Of a stretch of DNA of 64,000 bases, positions 1 to 9,400 are shown in pieces. Source of the DNA: Candidatus Zhuqueibacterota bacterium (GTDB lineage Bacteria > Zhuqueibacterota > Zhuqueibacteria > Zhuqueibacterales > Geothermadaptataceae); NCBI GenBank assembly GCA_030950365.1, contig JAUZRQ010000027.1:1-64000 (forward strand), written 5' to 3'. The number at the start of each line of letters is the position of its first letter. Position 1 is the stretch's first letter. Under the pieces are notes generated by a model that was given only the letters and a program-made list of their open reading frames with translations, was not told the origin of the DNA and searched no databases. A program made the position numbers and the translations under genes.

Positions 1-325
1 GATAACGCAGAGCATCACGGGAAAGTCTTCGCTAAATAGGTGAAAATCATGAAAACCTGTTTAATTCATAAATATCTCACGAAAAGCCGCTAAGACGCAA
101 AGAAACAATGAATTATGGGATTATGAAAGAAAATGTTTTGGGTTCGATTGCAAACCATATCTTTTAACTTCTTTTTTATCAGTATGTTGCGGCTTTGCGT
201 CCTGGCGTGATGAATGATTCATGATGATTACCTCTGTACTCCCGGCGCGCTCTGCGACAGTTTTTGACTGAATTTTGGAGATGGCTCGTCACCCTAAATA
301 ATTTTTAGCAATACAAGGATACACC
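1..325. other. Non-coding left edge with degenerate inverted repeat
   Basis: No convincing gene is seen. Two short blocks face each other: about 77-103 (core gccgctaagacgcaaag) and about 189-211 (core gcggctttgcgtcc). They resemble the dispersed gcaaagccgc-type intergenic repeats common in environmental genomes and could fold as a long imperfect stem. A weak purine-rich site (caagga) precedes the start codon at 326. I see no clear promoter. Confidence 0.4.
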
Positions 326-1333
326 ATGCTTCGATTACAGCCGTTTGCCTTGAAATCGCCGCAATCGCTTACGGAGGCAGTGGAGTTGCTATCGCAGCAG
401 CGCGGGCAGGCCAAAATTCTGGCCGGGGGCACCGATTTGTTGCCCAATTTGAAACACCGCATTTATGGCGAGGTGCCGATGCTGGTGTCGCTGCGGCGCA
501 TTGCCGGGCTGCAGCGGATCGAGCGGCAGGGTGATGAGCTCATCCTGGGGGCTGGCGTGAAGTTAGCGCACCTGGAAAAGAGCGAGCTGGTGCGGCAGGC
601 TTATCCGGCTCTGGCCTTAACGTTTGGCGAGATTGCCTCGCCGCAGATCCGTAACATGGCGACTCTGGGCGGCAATCTGTGCCTGGACACCCGCTGCACC
701 TACATCAACCAGACCGAGTTCTGGCGCGAGGCGCTGGGCGGCTGCCTGAAAGCCCTCGGCGACGTTTGCCACGTGGTACCGAAAGGCCGAAACTGCGTCG
801 CGGCTTTTTCGGCGGATTCGCCCATTGCGCTGATTGCGCTGGAAGCCGAAGTGGACATTACCGGGCCGCATGGCGAGCGCACTCTGCTACTGGCCGAGCT
901 TTACAACAGCAATGGCGTGTACCACCTGAATCTACAGCCCGGCGAAATTGTTGTCCGGGTGCGCGTGCCGATCGTGCCGAACCGCAAGCTGGCGTTCCGC
1001 AAGTGGAGCGTCCGCCGCGCCATTGACTTTCCGCTGGTGAACGTGGCGCTGCGCATTGACACCACCGACTCCGGCGAAATCGTGGATGCGGTGGCGGTGG
1101 TCGGGGTGCTGGGCGCCAAACCGCGCGTGCTGGACAGCATCGAGGCCATTTGCGCGGGGCAGACCATGAGTGCGGAACTGGCCGAAGCCATCGGCGATTT
1201 TGTGTTTTCCAAGTGTCGGCCGGTGCCCAACGTACCGTACGATCACCTGTACCGCCGCGACATGCTACGCGCGCAGGCGCGCCGCGCGGCGCTGAGCCTA
1301 ATGCCCGGACAGCCTCTCAGCGTGCGGGATTGA
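326..1333 (+). CDS. FAD/[4Fe-4S] subunit resembling 4-hydroxybenzoyl-CoA reductase beta (molybdopterin dehydrogenase FAD-binding family)
   Basis: 335 residues, the normal length for the FAD subunit of xanthine-oxidase-family enzymes. Two flavin-binding glycine motifs are visible, ILAGGTDLLP at residues 31-40 and ATLGGNLC at 112-119. After the second lies an insertion with cysteines at 124, 140, 148 and 157. The spacing of 16, 8 and 9 is the same as the [4Fe-4S] ligands I recall for Thauera 4-hydroxybenzoyl-CoA reductase beta, an insertion most family members lack. The enzyme family reductively removes the phenolic hydroxyl of 4-hydroxybenzoyl-CoA using a separate Mo subunit and a [2Fe-2S] subunit. 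Neither partner is in the window. It is followed on the same strand, after about 110 bases, by corrinoid methyltransferase genes, so a role as an electron donor there is possible but inferred. Start ATG 326 is preceded by a weak ribosome site. Confidence 0.85.
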   Translation: MLRLQPFALKSPQSLTEAVELLSQQRGQAKILAGGTDLLPNLKHRIYGEVPMLVSLRRIAGLQRIERQGDELILGAGVKLAHLEKSELVRQAYPALALTFGEIASPQIRNMATLGGNLCLDTRCTYINQTEFWREALGGCLKALGDVCHVVPKGRNCVAAFSADSPIALIALEAEVDITGPHGERTLLLAELYNSNGVYHLNLQPGEIVVRVRVPIVPNRKLAFRKWSVRRAIDFPLVNVALRIDTTDSGEIVDAVAVVGVLGAKPRVLDSIEAICAGQTMSAELAEAIGDFVFSKCRPVPNVPYDHLYRRDMLRAQARRAALSLMPGQPLSVRD

Positions 1334-1446
1334 GCGAAACCCTGCGCAGAGCCCGGACGCCTATCTCTGGATAGAGAAGAGGCGTTGGGCGGTATTGCAC
1401 AAAATCGGAAAACAGCAGACAAAAAAACCTGCCAACCATCCCACCC

Positions 1447-2637
1447 ATGAGCGCGGAGATGAATTCGAGACAACGCATGCAACTGGCCATGACCCTGAAG
1501 CAGCCCGACCGCGTGCCGGTGATGTGCCAGCTTTCCCTCGGACATTATTTTCTGTTTTCCGGCGTCGATCCCGTGGACATCTGGTACACCTCGGAAGGTT
1601 TTGCCGAAGCGCTCATTCGCATGGCCGATCGCTACCGTTTCGACGGCATCCTGATCAACCTGCCCGGCCGGGATCCCGAATTTGAACGCCACATCCAGAG
1701 AATCGAGTCGGTGCCGGAGGGACGCAAAATCGTCTGGAAAAACGGCTGTTTTACGCTGTTTCCGCAGGACGACAATCCACATTACTACCAGCCCGATGGC
1801 ACGCGCTATTTCCCGACGTTCGAGGAGCTGGAGCCGGAAAAGCTCTATTACGTCGAGCCGTGGGACATCACCGAAATAGCCTATCCATATTCCTGGGGCT
1901 TTGAGGCCGAGCCGGCGCCGTTCGATGATTTTTTCCCGCCGTACCACATGGACACCATCAAACTGGTGAAACAGCGCGTCGGCGAGCGGTTGTCGGTGCA
2001 CGGGGAAGTGTTTTCGCCGTGGTCGCAGTTTCTGGAGCTGCTCAATTACGAAAACGCGCTGATGGCGATCATGGATGATCCCGGGAAAGTGCAGGCCTGC
2101 CTCGAGCGGCTAACCGAGGGCGCTATTGATCTGGCGCTACACCAGGCTGAGACCGGCGTGGATGCCGTGCTGATCTCGTCGGCGTTTGCCGGTGCGGGCC
2201 TGATTTCCCGGCAGCATTACGAGACCTTCGTGCTGCCGTATGAAAAGCGGCTTATCGCGGCTATCAAAGCGAAGTATGCCATTCCCGTTTATACGCACAC
2301 TTGTGGCGCCATCGGCGACCGGCTGGATTTGATGCTGGCCACCGGCACCGACGGGATCGACACGCTGGATCCGCCGCCCCTGGGCACGGTGGAACTGGAC
2401 AAAGCCAAACAGCAGCTTGCGGGCAGGGCCTTCATCAAAGGCAACATCGATCCGGTGAACACGCTGCTGATGGGCACGCCGGAGAGCATCGCCGAGGACG
2501 TGCGCTGGCGCATTGAAGTCGGCAAGCCCGGCGGCGGCTATATTTTGAGCTCCGCCTGTTCGGTGGCCCCGCGCACACCGCCCGAACATCTAAAAATGCT
2601 GGCCGATCTCGCCGAAACTTACGGACGTTATGCCTGA
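1447..2637 (+). CDS. UroD-superfamily corrinoid methyltransferase (MtaA/CmuA/demethylase type)
   Basis: 396 residues with the uroporphyrinogen-decarboxylase fold. It is very unlikely to be the haem enzyme HemE. Near the C-terminus it has a His-X-Cys motif (H284-T-C286) and a distal cysteine in SSAC (C371). This is the H-x-C-xn-C zinc site typical of MtaA/MtbA-type methyltransferases, which use Zn to activate a thiol or a methyl acceptor and exchange methyl groups with a corrinoid protein. The next gene overlaps it by 8 bases and encodes a corrinoid activator, and a B12 protein lies 3 kb downstream, which supports the methyltransferase role. The substrate cannot be told from sequence; methoxylated aromatics, methylamines or tetrahydrofolate are all possible. 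A second in-frame ATG at 1459 is an alternative start. Confidence 0.85.
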   Translation: MSAEMNSRQRMQLAMTLKQPDRVPVMCQLSLGHYFLFSGVDPVDIWYTSEGFAEALIRMADRYRFDGILINLPGRDPEFERHIQRIESVPEGRKIVWKNGCFTLFPQDDNPHYYQPDGTRYFPTFEELEPEKLYYVEPWDITEIAYPYSWGFEAEPAPFDDFFPPYHMDTIKLVKQRVGERLSVHGEVFSPWSQFLELLNYENALMAIMDDPGKVQACLERLTEGAIDLALHQAETGVDAVLISSAFAGAGLISRQHYETFVLPYEKRLIAAIKAKYAIPVYTHTCGAIGDRLDLMLATGTDGIDTLDPPPLGTVELDKAKQQLAGRAFIKGNIDPVNTLLMGTPESIAEDVRWRIEVGKPGGGYILSSACSVAPRTPPEHLKMLADLAETYGRYA

Positions 2638-4483
2638 AACGCGTTTCACAGTTTCGTTTCTGCCCGGGCACCGCTCGGGGAAATTTCCCTCTGGAACGAC
2701 ATTGCGCGACGCCGCGCTACAGCTCGGCGTGCTCATCGATTCCACCTGCGCCGGCATGGGGCGGTGCGGCCAGTGCCGGGTGGAGGTCAAAGGCCCGGCC
2801 TCGCCGCTGACGGCACTGGAGCGTGAGCTGCTGTCACCGCAGGAGATCAATAAAGGCGTCCGGCTGTCCTGCCAGGCGGAAATCCGCGCCGATGCGGTGT
2901 GCCTCGTGCCGGAAACCTCCACTACGACGATCGCCAGTATCCTGGTGGAGGGGCAAGCGGAGGTACAGGAGTTTGATCCGGACCTGCAGTTGGTGAAGCT
3001 CTCCCTGCGAGAGCACCGGCTCGGGGAGACGTTTTTTGAAATGGAGCATTTGCTGCAGGTGATGGCGCAGCGCGGCGCGCCGGTGACGTCCTATCCACTG
3101 TCGGTAGTGCAGACGCTTCCGCAGGTGCTGCGACAGGGCCGGGATGTGACGGCCGTGGTGTACCGCGACCGGTTGCTGGCCTTGGAATCGGGCAGAGAAG
3201 CGCCTGCCGTTTTCGGCGTGGCCGTAGATGTGGGGACCACTACCCTCGCGGCCAAATTGGTGGACTTGAGCGAGGGGCAGGTGGTGGCTGTGGCTTCAGA
3301 GACAAACCCACAGCGGGCCGTGGGCGGCGATGTGATCGCACGCGTGCACTATTTGAGAGAGCAAAATCCACAAAATGGGCTGAAATACTTGCACCGGCTG
3401 GTCATCCGGGCTATCAATACGCTGATCGATCGTCTGTGCGAAGATGCGGGCGTCTCGCCAGACCGGATTTTCAAACTAACGCTTGTGGGCAATACCATCA
3501 TGCAGCATCTGGCGTTGGGCGTCGATCCGTCGGCGCTCACGGAAAAGCCCTATACGCCGGCGGTGAAAGGACCGCTGACCGTGCCGGCGGCGGAGCTGAA
3601 GCTGTCGATGCATCCGCAGGGGGTGGTTTACGCCATCGCCAACCTCGGCTGCTTTGTTGGCAGCGATATCACGGCGGTGCTGACGGTACTCGATCTGGAG
3701 CGCGGCGGGGCGCCGCAATTGGTGGTGGATATCGGCACCAATGGTGAGATGGTTCTGGCTGCCGGCGGTCGGATCATCTGCACATCTTCGCCGGCGGGAC
3801 CCGCATGGGAAGGCGCCAGCATCGAATGGGGCACGCCGGCCGTAGCTGGAGCCATCGAGCGCGCGCGGGTGGTCGATGGCGATGTGCAGTTTACGACCAT
3901 TGCGCGCCAGCCGGCTATCGGCATTTGCGGCTCCGGGCTGGTGGACCTGGTGTGCGAATTCCGGCGCTGCGGCCTCATCGATGCCAGCGGGAGAATTTTG
4001 CCACCGGAGCGGGCGGTGGACGCGCCCGATGCCCTGCGGCAGCGTCTGGTAGCGCGCGAAAGCGGCGCCTGCGATATTCGCATTGCGCCGGCGGCCGATG
4101 GACGCTGGATTCTGCTGAAACAGAAAGATATCCGCGAGGTGCAACTAGCCAAGGCGGCCATCCGCGCCGGGATTGAAATCCTGCTGCGGGAACTACAGGT
4201 GAAACCAGTCGATTTGCAGCGCGTGTTTGTCGCCGGAGCGTTTGGCAATCATCTGCGCGGGGAGGATGCGGTGGCGCTGGGATTATTACCTGAGATTCCG
4301 CCGGAGCGGATTCATTTCATCGGCAACGCCGCGCTGGCCGGGGCCGAAGCGGTGCTCACCTCGAAGGTAGCCCGCGAAAAGGCCGAACATCTGGCGCAGA
4401 AAGTAGCGTTCGTGGAAATCGCCGAAAAGCCGGAGTTTCAGGACGTGTTCGTGGAGGCGATGCGATTTCCGGAAATCATATAA
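2630..4483 (+). CDS. RACo-like ATP-dependent corrinoid reductive activator (2Fe-2S ferredoxin + ASKHA/DUF4445)
   Basis: 617 residues. The N-terminal plant-type ferredoxin domain carries C40-x5-C46-x2-C49 and C81, ligands for one [2Fe-2S] cluster. A linker of about 100 residues follows, then an actin-like ATPase (ASKHA) domain starting at GVAVDVGTTT (196-205) with a second phosphate-binding motif VVDIGTNGEM. This is the architecture of RACo, which uses ATP to drive reduction of inactive Co(II) corrinoid back to Co(I) in corrinoid methyltransferase systems. The start codon lies inside the last codons of the upstream methyltransferase gene, so translation is probably coupled. It ends directly before a MITE-like element. 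Confidence 0.93.
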   Translation: MPETRFTVSFLPGHRSGKFPSGTTLRDAALQLGVLIDSTCAGMGRCGQCRVEVKGPASPLTALERELLSPQEINKGVRLSCQAEIRADAVCLVPETSTTTIASILVEGQAEVQEFDPDLQLVKLSLREHRLGETFFEMEHLLQVMAQRGAPVTSYPLSVVQTLPQVLRQGRDVTAVVYRDRLLALESGREAPAVFGVAVDVGTTTLAAKLVDLSEGQVVAVASETNPQRAVGGDVIARVHYLREQNPQNGLKYLHRLVIRAINTLIDRLCEDAGVSPDRIFKLTLVGNTIMQHLALGVDPSALTEKPYTPAVKGPLTVPAAELKLSMHPQGVVYAIANLGCFVGSDITAVLTVLDLERGGAPQLVVDIGTNGEMVLAAGGRIICTSSPAGPAWEGASIEWGTPAVAGAIERARVVDGDVQFTTIARQPAIGICGSGLVDLVCEFRRCGLIDASGRILPPERAVDAPDALRQRLVARESGACDIRIAPAADGRWILLKQKDIREVQLAKAAIRAGIEILLRELQVKPVDLQRVFVAGAFGNHLRGEDAVALGLLPEIPPERIHFIGNAALAGAEAVLTSKVAREKAEHLAQKVAFVEIAEKPEFQDVFVEAMRFPEII

Positions 4484-4491
4484 AAAAATAC

Positions 4492-4705
4492 GCTTATGCA
4501 CTTAAATCAGATTGGTCTGTCGCAACTCATTGGAAATAAATGCAAATATGCCATTCACCCGTCATCGCGAGCGGCCGCTGAGCGGCTGCGTGGCGATCTC
4601 CAAGCGGATTGCTTCATCGCTGAGCTCACACCGCACTTGATGCGGGCTCCTCGCAATAACGGGTTAATCCAAGGCTGTGCTTAGCACTGAATTAAGTGCA
4701 TAAGC
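4492..4705. mobile_element. MITE-like element with 19-bp terminal inverted repeats and nested inner repeat
   Basis: The left end gcttatgcacttaaatcag (4492-4510) and the right end ctgaattaagtgcataagc (4687-4705) are reverse complements at 18 of 19 positions. Inside lies a second inverted pair, cccgtcatcgcgag (4558-4571) and ctcgcaataacggg (4650-4663). There is no transposase; the 62-codon open frame inside is fortuitous. The inner sequence cattcacccgtcatcgcgag recurs at 53843-53862 with one mismatch, so it belongs to a dispersed family. The element begins 9 bases after the stop codon of the activator gene and separates it from the rest of the corrinoid module. Confidence 0.7.
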
Positions 4706-5151
4706 AAGTAAAAAATTTGCCTCCGAACGCTTTCGCGGTAGTGATTTCGCCGGCACGAGGAAACCAAAAAAAATCCCTCGCAGAGGCGCGGAGCTCGCTG
4801 AGGATATTTTCCTGCACGTAGGATTAAACAAACACGCTATTGCGCTTGAACATCGGATTGGCTATTGATCCATTCAACACGGTCCGCATGGCTGAAACGT
4901 TGTAATAGTGCGACGCGGCAGCATGGCTATCCAAACGGGTGCGGTAGGAGAAGCTGGCTTGTGTGCATTAAAAGGATCGATCGGCTGTATGGTCTGGCGA
5001 CCAGGTGAGAAAATTTAGAAATGTATCCAAAACCACAAAGATAGGCGAATCCACTCTGCGTGAATGGCATGGAGCGGCTCTTCACGACATGGCATTTCTA
5101 TCGTTTGAACTGATTAGAAAGGAAACGTGGATTTTGGCTTTTCCATCCAGC
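4706..5151. other. Non-coding spacer with dispersed 25-bp repeat
   Basis: No gene is supported. The region contains one copy of a dispersed intergenic repeat (4777-4801, ctcgcagaggcgc...), whose near-identical inverted copy lies at 41365-41389. An in-frame extension of the next gene upstream to GTG 5005 is open. Its translation does not look like the family, so I treat it as untranslated. A purine-rich site (aaaggaaa, 5118-5125) precedes the likely starts of the next gene. Confidence 0.4.
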
Positions 5152-5805
5152 ATGCCCACAAGTACTGAGCGTGAGATGCCGCTGGTGGAGCTCCGTTTCT
5201 CCGCAAATGAGCTGGAGCTTGACCTGGCGCAGGTGTTCAAACTCCTGAAGCTGCCGCGTCAGCATCCACAAGCGGAGGAGTGGCGGCAGCGCATCGCTGC
5301 GGTGGAGCCGCGGGTGCGGGAGCGGCTGGAGCCGAAGGCGCAATACCGCATCGTACCGATTGAGGCACGGTTGCCCGAACGGCAGACGGTCGTGCTGGCC
5401 GGGGAGGCGCGGTTTACCGGCCGCGGGGTGTATCGCCGGCTGGCCGGATGTCGCCACGCAGCGGCGTTTTTGCTTACCCTCGGCCACCGCCTCGACTCAT
5501 CGCTGCGCCAGTGTAACCAGGACGATCCGTTGGACGGATATTTGTCGGATTGCGTGGCCGCCGCGTTTACGCACAGCGTCCTGCGCCGAATCGAACGTGA
5601 GGTGCGCCAGTGGGCGGAAGCGCGCCGGCTGCAGCTAACGCCGCGCTACTCGCCGGGATATCACGGCTGGCCGTTGCAGGATCAACGACCGCTGTTTTCG
5701 TTGTTGCAGACCGAAACAATGAATGTGAAACTGAACGACCAGTTTTTTATGATACCGCAAAAGTCGGTTTCGGGAATCTGGGGACTGAAACCTGAAAAGG
5801 CATAG
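5152..5805 (+). CDS. MetH activation-domain-like protein (corrinoid module)
   Basis: About 217 residues from ATG 5152. The reading frame opens at GTG 5005, and TTG 5134 sits 8 bases after an aaaggaaa site, so the exact start is uncertain. The C-terminal half shows RYSPGYHGWPLQDQ (165-178). This corresponds to the RxxxGYxxxP signature of the S-adenosylmethionine-binding reactivation domain of B12-dependent methionine synthase, and it is followed by the conserved SVSGIWG. Free-standing proteins of this family are found beside corrinoid proteins and RACo genes. There they may take part in corrinoid reactivation or act as a methyl-transfer partner. It is followed 9 bases later by the corrinoid protein with an agggaggtgg ribosome site between them, so the two are co-transcribed. 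Confidence 0.82.
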   Translation: MPTSTEREMPLVELRFSANELELDLAQVFKLLKLPRQHPQAEEWRQRIAAVEPRVRERLEPKAQYRIVPIEARLPERQTVVLAGEARFTGRGVYRRLAGCRHAAAFLLTLGHRLDSSLRQCNQDDPLDGYLSDCVAAAFTHSVLRRIEREVRQWAEARRLQLTPRYSPGYHGWPLQDQRPLFSLLQTETMNVKLNDQFFMIPQKSVSGIWGLKPEKA

Positions 5806-5814
5806 GGAGGTGGC

Positions 5815-6450
5815 ATGCACAAGGAGCTGTTGCAGCAACTGGCGCAGGCCGTTATCGACGGCAACAAGGATCAGGCCGAAACGCTCACCAACCAACTGCT
5901 GGACGCCGGGCTGGAGGCGAAAGCCATTCTCGACAACGGGCTGATGCCGGGCATGGATGTGGTTGGCCAGCGTTTCCGCGACAACCTGATTTTCGTGCCG
6001 GAAGTGCTTATCGCAGCGCGCGCCATGAAGGCCTCGCTGGCGATTCTGGAACCGCTGCTGGCGGCATCGAACGCGCCGCAGGTTGGCACGGTGGTGATCG
6101 GCACGGTGAAAGGCGATATCCACGACATCGGCAAAAACATCGTCATCATGATGTTGCGCGGCGCGGGCTTCCGTGTGGTCGATCTCGGCATCGATACGCC
6201 GGCGGAGAAGTTCCTGCAGGCAGCACGCGAAGAAAACGCCGACATCGTGGGCATGTCCGCGCTGCTGACTACCACCATGGGCTACATGAAAACCGTGATC
6301 GAGCGGCTGAAGGCCGAGGGCCTGCGCGTGAAAACCATGGTGGGCGGCGCGCCGATCTCTCCGGCGTTCGCGGAGCAAATCGGCGCGGATGGCTATGCCA
6401 AAAATGCGGCCGAGGCCGTGGACAAGGCGAAAGCCCTGCTGGGCGTGTAG
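5815..6450 (+). CDS. Methyltransferase corrinoid protein (B12-binding, MtbC/MetH type)
   Basis: 211 residues. An N-terminal helical cap of about 85 residues is followed by the Rossmann-like cobalamin-binding domain with D101-I-H103-D-I-G106, where the histidine is the lower axial cobalt ligand. SALLTTTM and a GGAP loop that contact the nucleotide tail follow. Length and order match MtbC/MttC/MtaC-like proteins, which shuttle a methyl group between two methyltransferases. It is directly downstream of the MetH-activation-like gene and in the same orientation as the UroD-type methyltransferase and the RACo-like activator. A strong ribosome site precedes ATG 5815. Only one methyltransferase is seen in the window, so the second partner must lie elsewhere. 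Confidence 0.95.
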   Translation: MHKELLQQLAQAVIDGNKDQAETLTNQLLDAGLEAKAILDNGLMPGMDVVGQRFRDNLIFVPEVLIAARAMKASLAILEPLLAASNAPQVGTVVIGTVKGDIHDIGKNIVIMMLRGAGFRVVDLGIDTPAEKFLQAAREENADIVGMSALLTTTMGYMKTVIERLKAEGLRVKTMVGGAPISPAFAEQIGADGYAKNAAEAVDKAKALLGV

Positions 6451-6483
6451 CGGATCCCCAACCCTAAACGCAGGAGAAACAGG

Positions 6484-9400
6484 ATGGCTCGCGTGGTCAG
6501 GTGGGCAGGAAGGATGCTGTTGCTGGTGCTGCCGGTGGCGGCGCAGGCGCAGCTCCGAGTGGTTAGCGTTACGCCGCCGGGGGCGCTCAGCGACATGGCA
6601 CAGGCTCGTGAAATCGTGGTCACGTTTTCGGAGCCGATGGTGGCGGTTGGCGAGATCCCCGATTCCCTGCACGGACCGCTACACATCGAGCCGCCGGTGC
6701 GCGGTATTTTTCGGTGGCTCGGCAGCATGAGTGTGGCCTTCCAGCCCAAAGAGCCGTTGCCCGCGGCCACGCGCTTCCACTGCACCGTGCCTGCCGGTGT
6801 GCGCGCGCTCTCTGGCAATGAACTCAAGCAGCCCTACCAGTGGTATTTTGAAACGCCCCGTCCCCGGCTGATCGATCATAATCCGTACGACCGGCAAAAG
6901 CATGTGGACCCGGCCATTCGCATATGGCTAATCTTCAATCAGCCGGTTGCGCTAACGATAGTACAGGATTTCATTCGTTTGCAGTTTCGTGGCGAACAGA
7001 CCGCTCCGGTCATCATCCGCTATCCCGAAATGTACGAATTACAGAGGGAAGTGAAAGAGGGACGGCGTCTTCGACGGTTGCGGCTGCAATTTGAGCAGAA
7101 GTCACTGGCCGACCTACGCAAGCATATTCTGATCTTGCAGCCTCAAGCCCCGCTGCCTCGCGGCGAAACGGTGCGTGTGCGCGTGTTGTCCGGCCTGCAC
7201 GGACTTGAAGGCCCCCTGCCATCCACCAAAGAATTTGTTTTTGAGTTCCAAGTACGTGAAGCGTTTCGCTTCACCGGCCTCAAGCCGAAAAGTCCTGTCG
7301 TACCTAACAAGGAATTAACCTTCCAATTTACCAATCCGGTAGCGTTCAACCAGCTCCTGAGAAGTCTGTCTTTCGCCCCGTCGGTCGAAGTTCCTGCTTA
7401 CTATTTCGACTGGCGGTACGCCACCTCGAACTTGTCCGTATATCTACCGCTCAAACCGCGCACGCATTACCGGTTTACCATCGCCGATACGCTGAAAAAC
7501 GAATGGGGCGAGCCGCTTAGAACCACGGTTCGTGGCGAAATCGAAACAGGCGATTATCAGCCGTGGGTGGATATCCCCACCGGATTTGGCGTGCTGGAAA
7601 ATGCATTTCCGCCGAGGCTGCCCATTGAAATTTTAAATGTTCAAGAATTGCCGATCAGCCTGGGAGCGCTGTCTCCGGAAGAATTGGTGGATCTGGCGCG
7701 ACTGAGCAAAAGTGGCCGTCTGTTTCGGTCGGGAGCGCCGTTCCCCGTGCCACTGCCCATCGATTCGGTGTGGCATCCACAGGCCGAGGTCAATCAGCGG
7801 TACCGCAGACCGCTGGCGCTGAAACCTGCGCTTGGCCAGCGCCGCTCCGGCATCGTCGCGCTGCAACTCCGGTTTCAGCATCCGGATGAAGACGGGCCGC
7901 GGTATTATAAATCCATCGTGCAATACACCAGCATGGCCGTGACCGGCAAATTTTCTCCGGCGGAAAACACCGTTTTTGTGACGCGTTTTGAGGATGCCCG
8001 GCCGGTCGCGGGCGCAACCATTGAAATCCGCAGCGCGGAGAACCGGATTTTGTGGACCGGCCGCACCAACCGGCAGGGCATCGCCCGCACCCCGGGCTGG
8101 GCTGCGCTGGGACTGACCAAAACCGGCTGGCGCGATCCGCTGATGTGGGTGTTTGTCTATCAGGGGCAGGACACCGCCTTTTGCCGCAGCGACTGGAACG
8201 ATGGCCTGGAACCGTGGCGTTTCAATATCGATTACGACTGGAGTCCGCAACCGGCCATGTTGGAAGCCGATTTGCAGACCGATCGCGGTTTGTACCGCGC
8301 CGGTGAAACCGTGTATATCAAAGGCATCGTGCGCATGAAAGACGGTCACGGCGAGTGGCATGTACCCATCTCGCCCATGCTGCAATTGCTGGTGCAGGAT
8401 GCCCGGGGAGAAGAGATCCTCAAAAAAGAGATCGGACTCAATGATTTTGCCGCATTTGATGACAGCCTGAAGATCGGCCGGGTGGCGCCCCTGGGGCTGT
8501 ACTGGATGACCCTGTCGTGGAAACGCGATCCGGGTCCACAGGCCCGCTGGCTTGCCATTACCTCCCGATCATTCCGGGTTGAGGCGTTTCGGCCTGCTGA
8601 ATTTAAAGTGGAAATGATTCCGGTACAGCCGCCCTTTGGTCGGGATGAATACATTGCCGGCAACCGCTTGCGTGCCAAAGTGCAGGCGCGCTACCTGTTT
8701 GGCGCGCCGATGAAAAACGCGCCGTTTCGCTGGACCCTGCAAATGTCGCCATTTACCTTTCATTACAAACAGTGGCCGGAATATCGTTTTCGAGCCGATC
8801 CGGTTCTGGGGGAGCCCATGCGGCCGCACAGCCGGGTACTGGCGGCGGAAAAGGACACGCTGGATGCCAATGGCGAGGCGGAGATCGAGACGCTGTTGAC
8901 CGTGCCTTATGCCTACTCCGGCGCTCAGGTTCTTATCGAAGCCACGGTCACCGGGCCGTCGCGGCAGCAGATCAGCGGGCGTACGGCGGTTAAAGTGCAT
9001 CGCGGCGATTTCGAGATTGGCCTGCGTGTGGATGGCTATTTGTTCGAAACCGGTAAGGCGGTGGCCTGCAGCCTGCTGGTGGTCCGGCCAGATGGCCAGC
9101 CGCTGCCCGGCCAGGATGTGCAGGTGAACGTGTATCGCATTCACTGGAATTCCGTGCGCAAGGCCGGCGTGGGCGGGCGGTATTCGTGGGTTACCGAAAA
9201 GGTGGTTACGCGGCTCGATTCGATGGTTATCCGGAGTCAGAACGGGCCGCGCGGATTTGAAATCACGCCACCGAAGCCGGGATACTACGTGATCGAGGCG
9301 AGCGCCAGGGATGGACAGGGGCGCCTCATCGTGAGCAATCGCGATTTTTACGCCAGCGGCGCCGAGTTTGTGGCCTGGGCGCGCAGGGACGACGATCTCA

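Noticed and set aside
1447-2637. HemE (uroporphyrinogen decarboxylase) identity
   Set aside because: The zinc motif and corrinoid neighbours point to a methyltransferase.
4496-4684. 62-codon open frame within the inverted-repeat element
   Set aside because: It lies wholly inside the MITE-like element, has no ribosome site and shows no protein-like composition.
5005-5151. N-terminal extension of the MetH-activation-like protein to GTG 5005
   Set aside because: No ribosome site, residues unlike the family, and better-placed starts at 5134 or 5152.
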